This document shows, piece after piece, positions 1 through 8,683 of a stretch of DNA of 64,000 bases. The stretch is from Roseobacter sp. (GTDB lineage Bacteria > Pseudomonadota > Alphaproteobacteria > Rhodobacterales > Rhodobacteraceae). Position 1 is the stretch's first letter; each line of letters begins with the position of its first letter. Below the pieces are notes generated by a model, which had not been told where the DNA came from, searched no databases, and saw only the letters and a list, made by a program, of their open reading frames with translations. The stretch spans positions 1 to 64,000 of the forward strand of contig JAGXGZ010000047.1 in the NCBI GenBank assembly GCA_024636495.1, written 5' to 3'. A program made the translations under genes and the position numbers.

Positions 1-95
1 ACAATCCCGGCCTTCACATCATCAGGCCAACGCCGGTTACCCCGACGCGGCTCAACAATCTCCAGCCGACCCACAAGTCCACTTCCATCCGCCAT
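1..95 (-). mobile_element. IS66-type transposase accessory protein (TnpA/OrfA), 5' end only
   Basis: Reading the minus strand from the ATG at 95, the frame stays open to the window edge and gives a short N-terminus containing RLEIVEPRRGNRRWPDDVKA. This resembles the start of IS66-family OrfA proteins, which are small DNA-binding accessory factors of the transposase. Only about 31 residues are visible and the rest of the element lies outside the window. I could not find a terminal inverted repeat in the next 60 bases. IS3-type OrfA starts look similar, so the family call is tentative. Confidence 0.55.
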
Positions 96-150
96 AGCAT
101 CCTCCAACAGCGCCAATGGAAAACATATCAAGCCAACTAAAAATTGACGG

Positions 151-582
151 AAGACACCAAATCAATGGGACGTAGACGGCGCATACAATCAACTGCGTCT
201 TCTGGAAGAGGCACAAACAGCGGCCTCCATCGCTTTAGCGCAAGCTATCCGCGACGGTGAGGATCAATTTGAAGATGATGTCCGCCAGATAGCTGCCTCC
301 GGTGCTGCTCCGCAAAAGGGGGATCAGCTCACCAATGCGACGCCCTGGCTTACCCGGAATTCGATTATCGTGATCGGCGGCTGGTTCGCAATGGAAGTCG
401 CAAGTAATGCTGTTGGCGTGGGTCTTTCGTCCCTGACGAGCTGGCTGGTCGCGAATGAGGCGGTAATCCTGACGCAGGCGCAAGTTTGGGGACAGCCTTT
501 TGTCGCTTGGATCAGTCCCCTGCTGTCGCAAGCGCGTGAAGTACGCGCTGCAGCGTTAGTTATTGCAAACAAACGAACGTAG
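151..582 (+). pseudogene. Truncated membrane-associated ORF beside the IS edge
   Basis: An open frame runs from just after a TGA at 145-147 to a stop at 580-582, but no credible ATG or ribosome binding site exists at its head. The first internal start is a GTG at 370. The amino-terminal part is hydrophilic and acidic (LLEEAQTAASIALAQAIRDG). The C-terminal part has a hydrophobic stretch near IIVIGGWFAMEVASNAVG. The lack of a 5' end next to IS66-like sequence suggests the 3' remnant of a larger gene cut by the insertion. The family is not recognised. Confidence 0.4.
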
Positions 583-594
583 CACGCCCCCAAA

Positions 595-621
595 CGCAAC
601 AGACCAACCGAGGGTGATCTG
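595..621. repeat. Diverged copy of a hairpin-like repeat (partner at 4589-4615)
   Basis: Twenty-four of 27 bases match 4589-4615 in the same orientation. The partner copy forms a 12-bp stem with one mismatch; this copy has lost part of the right arm and folds less well. It lies just after the truncated ORF ending at 582, so it may be an old terminator or a small dispersed palindromic repeat. Confidence 0.5.
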
Positions 622-909
622 CTCTCCCCCGGCGGCTTGGGCTAAGTTTGGCCTAGGTACCTTACCCATGATGCCAGGGTCGACAAGACAACGGTATGAG
701 GAACCACCCCGCCCATCCTGCCCGCCCGAACCACGTCGCAACACAAATCGGGTTGCGCGCGTAGTGAAATAGCCGATGGGTTTTCAACCGGCCCTTGGCT
801 TCAAAACCGTCAGCCCCCTAGCAAAGCAGTTGCCGCAAACGCAACTGAATACCCCGTGTCCAACAAAACCACGACAAGCAAGAACGCAGGCACTTTAAAC
901 CGCGCTCCT
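622..909. other. Intergenic, no gene supported
   Basis: Six-frame reading gives only short frames without start context or recognisable residues. No tRNA, terminator with a T-run or IS end was seen. It is part of the decayed segment that extends to about 3.25 kb. Confidence 0.5.
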
Positions 910-1107
910 TTATGCCAGATGAAGTATGCAGATTTTCTTATCTATCCATAGGCCACCATCCGAAACATGAGGACGAACAGCCATCATTTCCATGGCTAAC
1001 GTTCCAGCACCTGCCAAAAGACAAATGAGGGATTGATGAGTTGATATGTTCCATATAGCGAGCATGAGAAGGCTGGCTGCAAGTGATAACAATGAAACTC
1101 CGGTCAT
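910..1107 (-). CDS. Possible small membrane protein, unknown
   Basis: A 65-codon frame from an ATG at 1107 encodes two hydrophobic stretches (about residues 4-20 and 27-43) followed by a short polar tail. The hydrophobic pattern is protein-like, but there is no clear ribosome binding site and no recognised family. The surrounding sequence is full of broken genes, so this may be a remnant. An in-frame ATG at 1146 would add 13 residues. Confidence 0.25.
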   Translation of the reverse strand: MTGVSLLSLAASLLMLAIWNISTHQSLICLLAGAGTLAMEMMAVRPHVSDGGLWIDKKICILHLA

Positions 1108-1209
1108 AAAGCATCCAGTTTGATCCGGCATCCTTCCTGAATGCACGATATGTCGTGGCTTTGCCGCGCGCTATGCGCGGCGGACTTGGTCAAATGATCT
1201 GGTCCATGG

Positions 1210-1464
1210 TCAGGGCGGGTCGCGGTCCCGGAACTCTAGCAGGTCGTGAAACGCGAGCGTCTCGAGGTCTGGAGTGTTGGCAATCACGTCGCAGAGCAGG
1301 TTTTCCAGCAGTACAGACGGAATGTCCTGAGCTTGCAGCCAGTCGGCCAGTCTGATCAAGATCGCCGCCCCCAACGTGTCACTGCCTCAAAACAAGCGTG
1401 CAGCGGTTGCGTCAAGCAAGGGTTCCTTGCCACGCAACGCACGTGCCTCTCCAAAGGTTGCCCG
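1210..1464 (-). pseudogene. C-terminal remnant of an unidentified gene with an internal stop
   Basis: On the minus strand, one frame reads as convincing protein from about 1464 down to a TGA at 1210-1212. It contains LADWLQAQDIPSVLLENLL and FHDLLEFRDRDPP. A single TGA interrupts it just before GSDTLGAAIL, and a TAA precedes the readable part, so the gene is both truncated and disabled. I do not recognise the family. The frame matters because the longer plus-strand frame at 1246-1677 appears to be its shadow. Confidence 0.45.
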
Positions 1465-1990
1465 TTAGATTGCGGCCTCAGAATTCATATTCGGGCGACT
1501 CTTTTGGTTCGACAAGGGCGCTCCTTTCTTGCTGCACCATTACGCTTGCCGCGCTTATGCAGCATGGCGGTTAGCGCGGCCCGACCAGCGGCACGAAACG
1601 GTAGAATGCTGCCAAAGCATCCTTGGTCACGACTGTTGCGCGTCCCCAGCACGCCGCAGTGGAAAGCCGCTGCCTGACAGCGCTGGACCGGTGTTCGGCT
1701 CTGGCTCCCCTGCAAAGCCAGCTTGGAAGGCCGAACGGCGACGTGCAGTTAATCTGTGGGCAAACTCTGTCGTCGCCCAACGAACAGATGTGGTCACCAA
1801 CGCTTGCACCAAATTGGCTAACAGGTTCATTCACATTTCCAATTTATTGATATTCAGAATGCGGTCATATCCATTCACTTCAGGGTTGGTCGGCAAACAG
1901 CTGCCAGCCCATGGACGTGCGATAAAGCCATCGATAGGTCCTGCCCAATTCAACTTGAAAGCGCATGAAAGCTCTCTCAACAGCGACTGA
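1465..1990. other. Degenerate region, no gene supported
   Basis: Several overlapping frames of 60-150 codons exist on both strands, but none has a start with a ribosome binding site or a recognisable motif. They are mutually exclusive. The segment lies between two pseudogenes, and I read it as decayed coding sequence of unknown origin. Confidence 0.5.
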
Positions 1991-2524
1991 TTACAAATAG
2001 CCGGTTTGGCCGAAGCGGAAGGCAGATACCGCGTCAACTTGGCCCCTCTTCCCGATGGCAAGTTCCACGCCGAGCACGCCGACGGTCAGGGCGAACATGG
2101 ACGGGTCGATCACCGGTGACGCCAGCCAGAACGCCGTGACTGCCGAAAGCGGCACCCCCATGGCAAACAGCGCTGCAATCAGCGGGATTACCCCGCAAGA
2201 GCAAAACGGCGAAAGCCCGCCAAAGGCCGCAGCCGCGAGGATCATCAGCCCCCTGCGCCCGTGAAGGCCCGCGCAATCGGACCGTCTGCGCCCGTTGCAC
2301 CCGCATAGGCGGCAAATCCGATCGACCGCAACAGAAACGGGGCGGTTTCCAGCAAAGTCTGCGTCGTGCAACCGGTACTTTGGGTGTCTTGCGTTGGACC
2401 GAAAAGCGTCACAGCAGGAAAATGGCTGCCGTGGCAAGCCAGCCCCGCTCTTCCGACGAGAGCCGACCGATGGCGATTGTTCTGCGCGATGGCTGGGGTG
2501 AAAACGTGTTCGCCACAACTCCAT
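1991..2524 (-). pseudogene. Permease of the ArsP/DUF318 family, frameshifted
   Basis: The C-terminal part reads cleanly and contains GGLSPFCSCGVIPLIAALF and FWLASPVIDPSMFALTVGVL, which are characteristic of the DUF318/ArsP permeases (eight or more membrane helices; arsenical or metal export in characterised members). Upstream, related sequence is spread over all three minus frames: EERGWLATAAIFLL in one, and fragments matching the next helices in others. At least two frameshifts are therefore present and the N-terminus is missing. It cannot make a working transporter. Confidence 0.75.
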
Positions 2525-2760
2525 AGCCAGTTTTGTGGTTATATTCGGTTCAGAAAAACAGTCGTCATTTCACGCACCCGACGGCGGTTGCCAGGCGGAT
2601 TGGCGTCATTGGCAGACCTTGTTGGGTCTAAATGCTCCAATGCATCCGCTGCGTTTTAGTCAATCTGTCGAATGGGCTGCCTCATGTCACCCACTGCTCA
2701 TTCCCCCAAGGTCAGGCGTGGTGACAAAACGAATTGCCCAAGCACCCGCCTCGATGGCAG

Positions 2761-3254
2761 CTATCGGCAGCCTTCCAACACAGGATGGTTTTCGGATGGC
2801 TTTGTTTTGGGTGATCGGCTGGGCATTCGGTTGCGCAACAGCGACGACTTAACGGTTGATGTCTGCGTTTCGGCGCGCTCATGAAGTGGCAGCCGGATGT
2901 TGTCCAGCTCTGCAACGCTTACCAAAGCCAGCCGGGCGATGAAACAGTCGGGCCCTGTTATGCGGTCGCAGGATGTAAAACGAGGCGCGTTCCGGATCAT
3001 CTGCTGGACATTGTGCAGCTGCCTCGACCGAGGTTTTATCCGGGCAAGAGCCTCCAGCGTGTAGCCAAGAGCTTTGGCATCGACGCGCACAGTCTATATC
3101 CTTCGATCACTCCATCTGACTGTAAACGACGCAACCGCTCGCCCACTGCGGGTCGCGACAGACCAACGACTTTCGCGATCTCGGCCAAGCTGGCGCGCCC
3201 GTCATCCTGAGGGGCGGCGATGACCTTGTGGTCAACGTGATCAATCGCTTTCAT
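2761..3254 (-). pseudogene. Lrp/AsnC-family transcription regulator, single frameshift
   Basis: From the ATG at 3254 the product begins MKAIDHVDHKVIAAPQDDGR and carries a helix-turn-helix (ASLAEIAKVVGLSRPAVGERL), as in Lrp/AsnC regulators. Near 3090 the frame changes by one base. The C-terminal effector (RAM-like) domain continues in another frame (VRVDAKALGYTLEALARIKP) to a stop at 2761. The intact protein would have about 160 residues. It is divergent from the PhzF-family gene at 3383, which it probably once regulated. A sequencing error would produce the same picture. Confidence 0.75.
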
Positions 3255-3382
3255 CGTGATCGCTAAATATGGAAATATACCGTCGATGTGAACGCATAAC
3301 ATGGATATCGCTTACGATCCCGCCGGGACGCCACGCGCGAAAAGAGTGTATGTATTGACCACACCCAAATGGAGAACCAAAC

Positions 3383-4228
3383 ATGGATATTCACCGCATT
3401 GCTGCCTTCAGCACCAACGGCAAAGGCGGCAACCCCGCCGGGGTCGTTCTTCTCGACAGGGCGGCACCCGAGGCGGATATGCAAAAGGTAGCCGCAGAAG
3501 TCGGATACTCTGAAACTGCATTTGCCGTTCCCGTAGAAGGGGCTGATCGGACGTGGCGCGTCCGCTATTTTGCGCCAGAATCGGAAGTATCATTCTGTGG
3601 CCATGCAACAATTGCACTTGGGGTTGCCCTTGGGCAGCGCAGTGGCACGGGAACCTACCATCTAGACTTGAATACGGCATCAATCACGGTCGATGCGATC
3701 ACCTCGGTCGAAGGCATGGCGGCAAGGCTGGCCTCGCCCCCCACCGAAAGCCGCGCCGCAAGCCATGAAGAGACGGATGATGCGATGGCTTTGATTGGCC
3801 TGACCGACGACGATCTGGACATGCGCCTGCCCCCAGCCCGCATTCACGGCGGTGCCGATCACCTTGTGTTTGCGCTGCGTGATCGTGCCCGGCTTGCCAA
3901 AATGTCTTACGATCTTGATGAGGGGCGCGACATGATGCGGCGGCACAAGCTTGTGACGATCATGCTTGTTTATATCGAGGATGATCGCGTCTTTTCAGTC
4001 CGCAATGCTTTTGCATCCGGGGGTGTTCTGGAAGACCCCGCAACGGGCGCAGCGGCGGCGGCTTTTGCCGGCTATTTGCGTGATCGCAGCTGGCCGCATG
4101 CCGGACAGTTTACGATCCGGCAGGGCGAGGACATGGGCGTGCCGTCAATCATCGAGGTGCGGTTAAGCAATGAGGTCGGGTCGTCGGTCCAGGTCTCAGG
4201 CACTGCACGGTTCATTCTGGATGCTTAG
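3383..4228 (+). CDS. PhzF-family isomerase/epimerase-like protein
   Basis: This 281-residue protein has the duplicated diaminopimelate-epimerase-like fold expected for PhzF proteins, which in characterised members isomerise small hydroxylated acids. Visible signatures are NPAGVV (residues 17-22), the catalytic glutamate in GYSETAF (E44), FCGHATIALG (71-80) and the C-terminal LEDPATGAAAAAFAGYL. The phenazine pathway is not nearby, so the substrate is unknown and a phenazine role should not be inferred. It starts with ATG after a purine-rich leader and is divergent from a broken Lrp-type regulator gene. Confidence 0.85.
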   Translation: MDIHRIAAFSTNGKGGNPAGVVLLDRAAPEADMQKVAAEVGYSETAFAVPVEGADRTWRVRYFAPESEVSFCGHATIALGVALGQRSGTGTYHLDLNTASITVDAITSVEGMAARLASPPTESRAASHEETDDAMALIGLTDDDLDMRLPPARIHGGADHLVFALRDRARLAKMSYDLDEGRDMMRRHKLVTIMLVYIEDDRVFSVRNAFASGGVLEDPATGAAAAAFAGYLRDRSWPHAGQFTIRQGEDMGVPSIIEVRLSNEVGSSVQVSGTARFILDA

Positions 4229-4635
4229 GGTTCATCGGCGCAGCGCTCGCACGCGTGTTGCGCATCCATCATTCGCGAAATGACGCACATAGCTTGACGT
4301 GCCCCTTATCACATAGCTGATTGTCCACCCTACTGGCATCCGTGAGCGTTCAACAACCGCTGGCTTTGGGAACGTCCACAAACGATCCTGATTGGCGCAC
4401 CCTAAAACTCCGTTCAAAACCAAGACATCGTTGGCGGTGTTTGCCATTTGGTGTCTGCGGGAATTCATATGCCTGGCAGCATGGGTCAAAGCGGGCCTGA
4501 ACACTACGCCAGACATGCTTTGACGGATACAAATGGGGCACCTGCGCTGTGCAAGAAAAAGACCATACCCGTCTGCCTCAGCCCCGAACGCAACAGACCA
4601 CCCGAGGGTGGCCTGTTGTTCGGCGGCGGCGCGGG
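4229..4635. other. Intergenic region with one strong palindrome
   Basis: No frame here has start context or homology that I can recognise. The frames on the minus strand are read-through of the hairpin region. The only structure is the palindrome at 4591-4618, described separately. Confidence 0.5.
4591..4618 (-). terminator. Hairpin downstream of the secreted-protein gene
   Basis: CAACAG-A-CCACCC pairs with GGGTGG-C-CTGTTG, a 12-bp stem with one mismatch and almost no loop. It begins 18 bases beyond the stop of the minus-strand gene at 4636, the right place for a terminator. There is no T-run, so it may instead be a dispersed repeat; a diverged copy is at 595-621. Confidence 0.45.
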
Positions 4636-5187
4636 TTAGTTCTGACCAAGGTACAGCGCCCATTCCGGGTCAGCCTCGGGGGTGCAATCTTGCGGGAACG
4701 CCCCAAGGAAGACGCGGCCTGTGGCAGTCGCCTCATTATAGACAAACCCCGTCGCTTCCTTGTCGCGCGCCATGCGGAATATGCCGGACATCGACATATT
4801 GGTGATCGGGTCTGATAATTCCATGCCGCAGCCTTCAAAGCCAAAGGCCGCCTTTTGGTAGAACTGGATGGATTTATTGGCCATGTAGACCGGCCAGTTG
4901 CTGACGGGGGGGGAATCGCAATCCGCCGGATAGGGTTCTTTGAACATCACCAGATATTCATTGTCGGCCCAGTACAAGAACCCCGGCGCGCCGGCTTCCT
5001 CGGCCATCTCCATCGCCAGACCCAGCTGGATGTTTTCGATCGTGTCGGTCATGTCGATGTCACAGCCAAGATAGCCCTTGGTCGGGTCCAGCACATAGGG
5101 TGCCGTCTCGTCCGCCTGCACCACCGCAGGGGCCAATGCCGTGCCCATTGCCGCTGCCAGACAAATCGCTTTGGAAAACCGTTTCAT
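4636..5187 (-). CDS. Secreted (periplasmic) protein of unknown function
   Basis: The 183-residue product begins MKRFSKAICLAAAMGTALA with a classical Sec signal peptide likely cut after VVQA. The mature part contains two similar halves, each with a conserved-looking cysteine near its start (YLGCDIDMTD and FEGCGMELSD) and another near its end (ADCDSP and QDCTPE). This suggests an internal duplication with disulfides. No catalytic motif is evident. The ATG at 5187 has a purine-rich AAAAGGAC upstream. The gene stands alone, with tRNA-Asp genes upstream. Confidence 0.75.
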   Translation of the reverse strand: MKRFSKAICLAAAMGTALAPAVVQADETAPYVLDPTKGYLGCDIDMTDTIENIQLGLAMEMAEEAGAPGFLYWADNEYLVMFKEPYPADCDSPPVSNWPVYMANKSIQFYQKAAFGFEGCGMELSDPITNMSMSGIFRMARDKEATGFVYNEATATGRVFLGAFPQDCTPEADPEWALYLGQN

Positions 5188-5422
5188 TCATAATGTCCTT
5201 TTGATCAAAAAATTGTGGCGGCTCCTTAAATTTCCGCCGCCCTGCCAGATCAATAACGGCTAAGGCTTCAGGTTAAGCAAGGCTTATCTCAGACGCTGAT
5301 CAAGACAGAGTTTTTGTTTTAAACCTAAGGGATTGCTGCACGGCTGAGCCAACCGGCGCAAACACGCGCACGCTTCGCCCCCTCCTAGAAGGAGGTAAGT
5401 CATTCACAATGAGAGGGAAAAG

Positions 5423-5499
5423 TGGCGCGGTTGACGGGGCTCGAACCCGCGACCCTCGGCGTGACAGGCCGATACTCTAACCAACTGAGCTACAACCGC
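5423..5499 (-). tRNA. tRNA-Asp (anticodon GTC)
   Basis: The minus strand folds as a 77-nt tRNA. The acceptor stem GCGGTTG pairs with CAACCGC, G is the discriminator and CCA is encoded. The anticodon loop CTGTCAC gives GTC (Asp). It is identical to the gene 180 bases away at 5681-5757. Confidence 0.97.
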
Positions 5500-5680
5500 G
5501 CGATGAGGGCGGGATAGGCCAAGGCCGCGGATGCGTCAAGCCAATATTGAGGCGGAAGAGAATGAATATCATAAAGCGGTGCCGCTGTGCAGTCGCGGCC
5601 CCCTGCGTGGCCCCAAAAACATGCAGCCATCACCCCGGTTAAGGGGTGAACTGACTAAGCATGTTTTGAAAATGCAGCGG

Positions 5681-5757
5681 TGGCGCGGTTGACGGGGCTC
5701 GAACCCGCGACCCTCGGCGTGACAGGCCGATACTCTAACCAACTGAGCTACAACCGC
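5681..5757 (-). tRNA. tRNA-Asp (anticodon GTC), second copy
   Basis: It has the same 77-nt tRNA sequence as 5423-5499, with anticodon GTC and encoded CCA. The two copies are in tandem and probably co-transcribed, separated by about 180 bases of unrelated sequence. Confidence 0.97.
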
Positions 5758-5888
5758 CCACTGCACGCCTTGTCGTAAACTTCAAAGCGTTTGGCGGTAA
5801 TAGGGTCTGGCCCTGCCCCCGTCAAGCGGGGTTTTCATCAGATTGTGCGGTTTTGCAAAAAACTATCCAAAGCGCACCGACAGGACCG

Positions 5889-5917
5889 TAAAAAGCCCAC
5901 GCTGTGAGGCGCGGGCT
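5889..5917 (-). terminator. Rho-independent terminator of the mnh operon
   Basis: On the minus strand, AGCCCGCGC and GCGTGGGCT form a 9-bp stem with one mismatch and a 6-nt loop, followed by TTTTA. It lies directly after the mnhG stop at 5923. Confidence 0.8.
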
Positions 5918-5922
5918 AAGGG

Positions 5923-6282
5923 TCAGGTGTCGGAATATGTACCCCAAACGTGGTCATCGGGCGGCGGTGGTAGCTCTTTCTTGCCGCGCAGGCGGTGCAT
6001 GTTCGCCTTGGCGATGAAGTTGCCGGAAATTGGCGCTGTGACAAACAAAAACGCCATCACCAGTATTTCATGCAGCGACCCGTCGTGGGCCGCAAAGGCG
6101 TAGATCATCGACGCCATCAGCAATGACCCCACGCCCAACGTCGACGCCTTGGTCGGCGCGTGCAGACGTGACATCGCGTTGTCGAGTTTCAGCAGCCCGA
6201 TGGAACCGACAAGGGTAAAGAACGCGCCAATCACCAAAAGGGCCGATATGATGATTTCGCTGATTATGCCTAGATCACTCAA
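5923..6282 (-). CDS. mnhG: Mrp-type Na+(K+)/H+ antiporter subunit G
   Basis: This is a small membrane subunit of the Mrp/Mnh/Pha multisubunit cation/proton antiporter. It has three hydrophobic helices, with the family segments LLVIGAFFTLVGSIGLLKL and FLFVTAPISGNFIAKA. A GAGGTGAT ribosome binding site about five bases before a TTG at 6282 favours that start. A GTG at 6291 is the alternative, and both overlap the end of mnhF. It is the last gene of the operon, with a terminator right behind it. Confidence 0.9.
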   Translation of the reverse strand: MSDLGIISEIIISALLVIGAFFTLVGSIGLLKLDNAMSRLHAPTKASTLGVGSLLMASMIYAFAAHDGSLHEILVMAFLFVTAPISGNFIAKANMHRLRGKKELPPPPDDHVWGTYSDT

Positions 6283-6544
6283 TGATATCACCTCGCAAAA
6301 CAAACCGCGCAATGGCGACGGTCGAGACAAACCCCAGCATTGCAATAATCATCGCGCTTTCAAAATAAACCTGAGTGCCAAGGCGCATGCCCAACAGAAT
6401 GATCAACGCAATCGCGTTGATTACCATGGTGTCCAGCGCCAAAATCCGGTCGCCTGTGTTGGGGCCTTTGACCAACCGCAGCATCGCCAGCAATTGTGAC
6501 AGGGCCACGGCGGCGAAAGCAAAGTTCAAAGCCATAAGGATCAT
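6275..6544 (-). CDS. mnhF: Mrp-type antiporter subunit F
   Basis: The 89-residue membrane protein has three helices and the family core LVKGPNTGDRILALDTMVIN. It belongs to the same cation/H+ antiporter complex and overlaps mnhE upstream by four bases and mnhG downstream, indicating translational coupling. Length and spacing are normal for the family. Confidence 0.92.
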   Translation of the reverse strand: MILMALNFAFAAVALSQLLAMLRLVKGPNTGDRILALDTMVINAIALIILLGMRLGTQVYFESAMIIAMLGFVSTVAIARFVLRGDIIE

Positions 6545-7032
6545 TCAAAAATCTCCTTCAATCGGCGCTCGTAGCGCTGTTTTATTTCATCGCGCACCGC
6601 ATCCGGATCCTCTGCATCCAGCGCGTGCACCAGCAGCGCCTTGCCATCGTCGGACAAATCCGCGCTGACTGTGCCGGGGGTCAGGGTGATCGTGCCTGCC
6701 AGCAACGTGATCGCCTCGGGGGTGCGCAGATCAAGGGGGATGACGACCCAGTTGGGGCGCATGTTTTTGTTGCTTTTGAACAAGACGATCATCGCGACAG
6801 CCACATTTGCTACCAGGATATCCCACAGCACGATCACCAGATAGGACATAAGCTTGATCGGTCGGCCCACCGGGGGGCGATCTGGCCAGTAGGCGGCGGT
6901 GATGATCGGGATCAGCAAGCCAAGGATGATGCCGAACACAACCGTGCCAAGCTTTACCTCGTTGACCAGCAGACACCAGACAATGGCCAGCAACACGGTC
7001 AGCAGCGGGTGGGGTAACAGACGTGCGCGCAT
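6541..7032 (-). CDS. mnhE: Mrp-type antiporter subunit E
   Basis: This is a 163-residue subunit with N-terminal hydrophobic helices (LLTVLLAIVWCLLVNEV) and the cytoplasmic MnhE domain, containing VVIPLDLRTPEAITLLAGTI and LTPGTVSADLSDDGKALLVH. It is needed for assembly of the antiporter in studied species. It sits one base from the mnhD stop and overlaps mnhF. Confidence 0.92.
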   Translation of the reverse strand: MRARLLPHPLLTVLLAIVWCLLVNEVKLGTVVFGIILGLLIPIITAAYWPDRPPVGRPIKLMSYLVIVLWDILVANVAVAMIVLFKSNKNMRPNWVVIPLDLRTPEAITLLAGTITLTPGTVSADLSDDGKALLVHALDAEDPDAVRDEIKQRYERRLKEIFE

Positions 7033-7033
7033 A

Positions 7034-8683
7034 TCAGTTATCCTTTTTCGTTAGACTTGACCCATGCGTTGCATCGGCCCCGCTTGACGCTTCGGGGGCG
7101 TCTTTTTCGGTGTCGCCATGTGTATCATAACCGGCCTTGATTTGCTTGCCCTGCGTGGTCAGCACCACCGAGATATAGGTCTCTGGGTTGAAAAGCTGTG
7201 CAGAGGTCGCCGAAAGCACGCGGGTCACCGGACCAGCCGCAACGGTCAAACCGATGAGCAACGCCAGCAATGCCCCAATCGAGATCATGGGAAGGACCGA
7301 CGCGGCTTGCGACTCTGCATCTTCCTCTGCCTCGTCGGGGGCGCCTTTGTCTGCGGGTTGGTGAGCTTTCCAGAACACCACACTACCCGCGCGGGCAAAC
7401 CCGACAACGGCGACCAGCGATCCGACCAGAATTGTGGCCCAGACCCACCACATCAGATCGGAACTGCGTGCCGCATCAAGGATCAGAAGCTTGCCGATAA
7501 AGCCGGACAAAGGCGGCAAGCCTGCCATGGCGATGGCTGCTACAAAGAACATACCCGCCACCAGCGCGCCGCCCACGATCGGGGGGGCTACATCAAAGCT
7601 CACAGCGGCGGCACCGCGACGCGAGCGGATCACGTCGACAAGCAAGAACAGTGAAGCGGCGGCAAAGGTGGAATGTACCGCATAATAAAGTGCTGCCGTG
7701 ATGCCGGTTTCGGTGAAAACCGCGACCCCGGCCAACAGCATCCCCATCGACCCGATGACGGAAAACGCCACCATCCTGTCAACGGATTTCGCCCCCAGAA
7801 CCCCCAGCATCCCCAACGCGACAGTAAGCAACGCAGCTGGCATCAGCCAGACGTCAAACAGCCCTTGAGTGATTTCAAGATCAGGCGGGAAAACCAGCGT
7901 GAACATGCGGATGATACAATAAGCCCCGACCTTTGTCATGATCGCGAATAATGCGGCCACGGGTGCGGGTGCCTCTGAATAACTGGCAGGCAACCAGAAA
8001 TGCAGTGGCAGAATGGCAGCTTTGACGGCAAAGACCATCAGCAACAGCACCGCCGCCACACGAATGCCCGCACTGTCAGCGGCATCAATGCTTGCGACGC
8101 GCACAGCCAGATCAGCCATGTTCAGCGTGCCGGTTTCAGCGTAGATCGTGCCAAGCGCGAACAAAAACAGCGTCGAGCCAAGCAGGTTGTAAAGCACATA
8201 TTGCGTGCCCGCCCGCAGCCGTTTGGACCCGCCCGCGTGGATCATCAACCCGTAAGAGGCAATCAGCAGCACTTCGAAAAATACGAAAAGGTTGAACGCA
8301 TCGCCAGTCAGAAAGGCGCCGATGATGCCCATCAACTGAAACTGGAACAACGGATGGAAATGTTGCCCGCGCGCATCCCAACCTGACCCGATGGCATAAA
8401 GCAACACTGGTATCGCCAGCGTCGAGGTCAAAAGCACCATCAGCGTGGAAAGACGGTCGGCGACAAGCACAATGCCAAAAGGCGCGGACCAGTTACCGAG
8501 CAAATAAACGCTGACGGTCCCATCCGAAGCCTGCCAGAACAGACCCACCGCAAGGCCAAACACCGCCAGCGTTCCGGCGACGGAAAACACCCGCTGGATC
8601 ATCAGATGGTAACGGGCCACCAGCACAAGCATCGCGGCCAGCATTGCGGGCAGCAAAATCGGAAGAATAAGCCAATGGGTCAT
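7034..8683 (-). CDS. mnhD: Mrp-type antiporter subunit D (proton-translocating, NuoM/N-like)
   Basis: The 549-residue polytopic protein is of the complex I proton-channel (NuoL/M/N) superfamily. Core segments include AAILPLHFWLPASYSEAPAP and the conserved helix containing FAIMTKVGAYCIIRMFTL. It is one of two large subunits thought to form the ion path. The last ~70 residues form a charged tail (DTHGDTEKDAPEASSG) that is longer than usual for the family. It overlaps mnhC by four bases. Confidence 0.94.
   Translation of the reverse strand: MTHWLILPILLPAMLAAMLVLVARYHLMIQRVFSVAGTLAVFGLAVGLFWQASDGTVSVYLLGNWSAPFGIVLVADRLSTLMVLLTSTLAIPVLLYAIGSGWDARGQHFHPLFQFQLMGIIGAFLTGDAFNLFVFFEVLLIASYGLMIHAGGSKRLRAGTQYVLYNLLGSTLFLFALGTIYAETGTLNMADLAVRVASIDAADSAGIRVAAVLLLMVFAVKAAILPLHFWLPASYSEAPAPVAALFAIMTKVGAYCIIRMFTLVFPPDLEITQGLFDVWLMPAALLTVALGMLGVLGAKSVDRMVAFSVIGSMGMLLAGVAVFTETGITAALYYAVHSTFAAASLFLLVDVIRSRRGAAAVSFDVAPPIVGGALVAGMFFVAAIAMAGLPPLSGFIGKLLILDAARSSDLMWWVWATILVGSLVAVVGFARAGSVVFWKAHQPADKGAPDEAEEDAESQAASVLPMISIGALLALLIGLTVAAGPVTRVLSATSAQLFNPETYISVVLTTQGKQIKAGYDTHGDTEKDAPEASSGADATHGSSLTKKDN

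Noticed and set aside
1246-1677. 143-codon plus-strand frame
   Set aside because: It lies opposite a minus-strand reading with clear protein character (LADWLQAQDIPSVLLENLL) and has no ribosome binding site or family; treated as a shadow of a pseudogene.
4232-4663. 143-codon minus frame after the PhzF gene
   Set aside because: It is formed by reading through a palindrome and the 3' end of the next gene's region, without start context.
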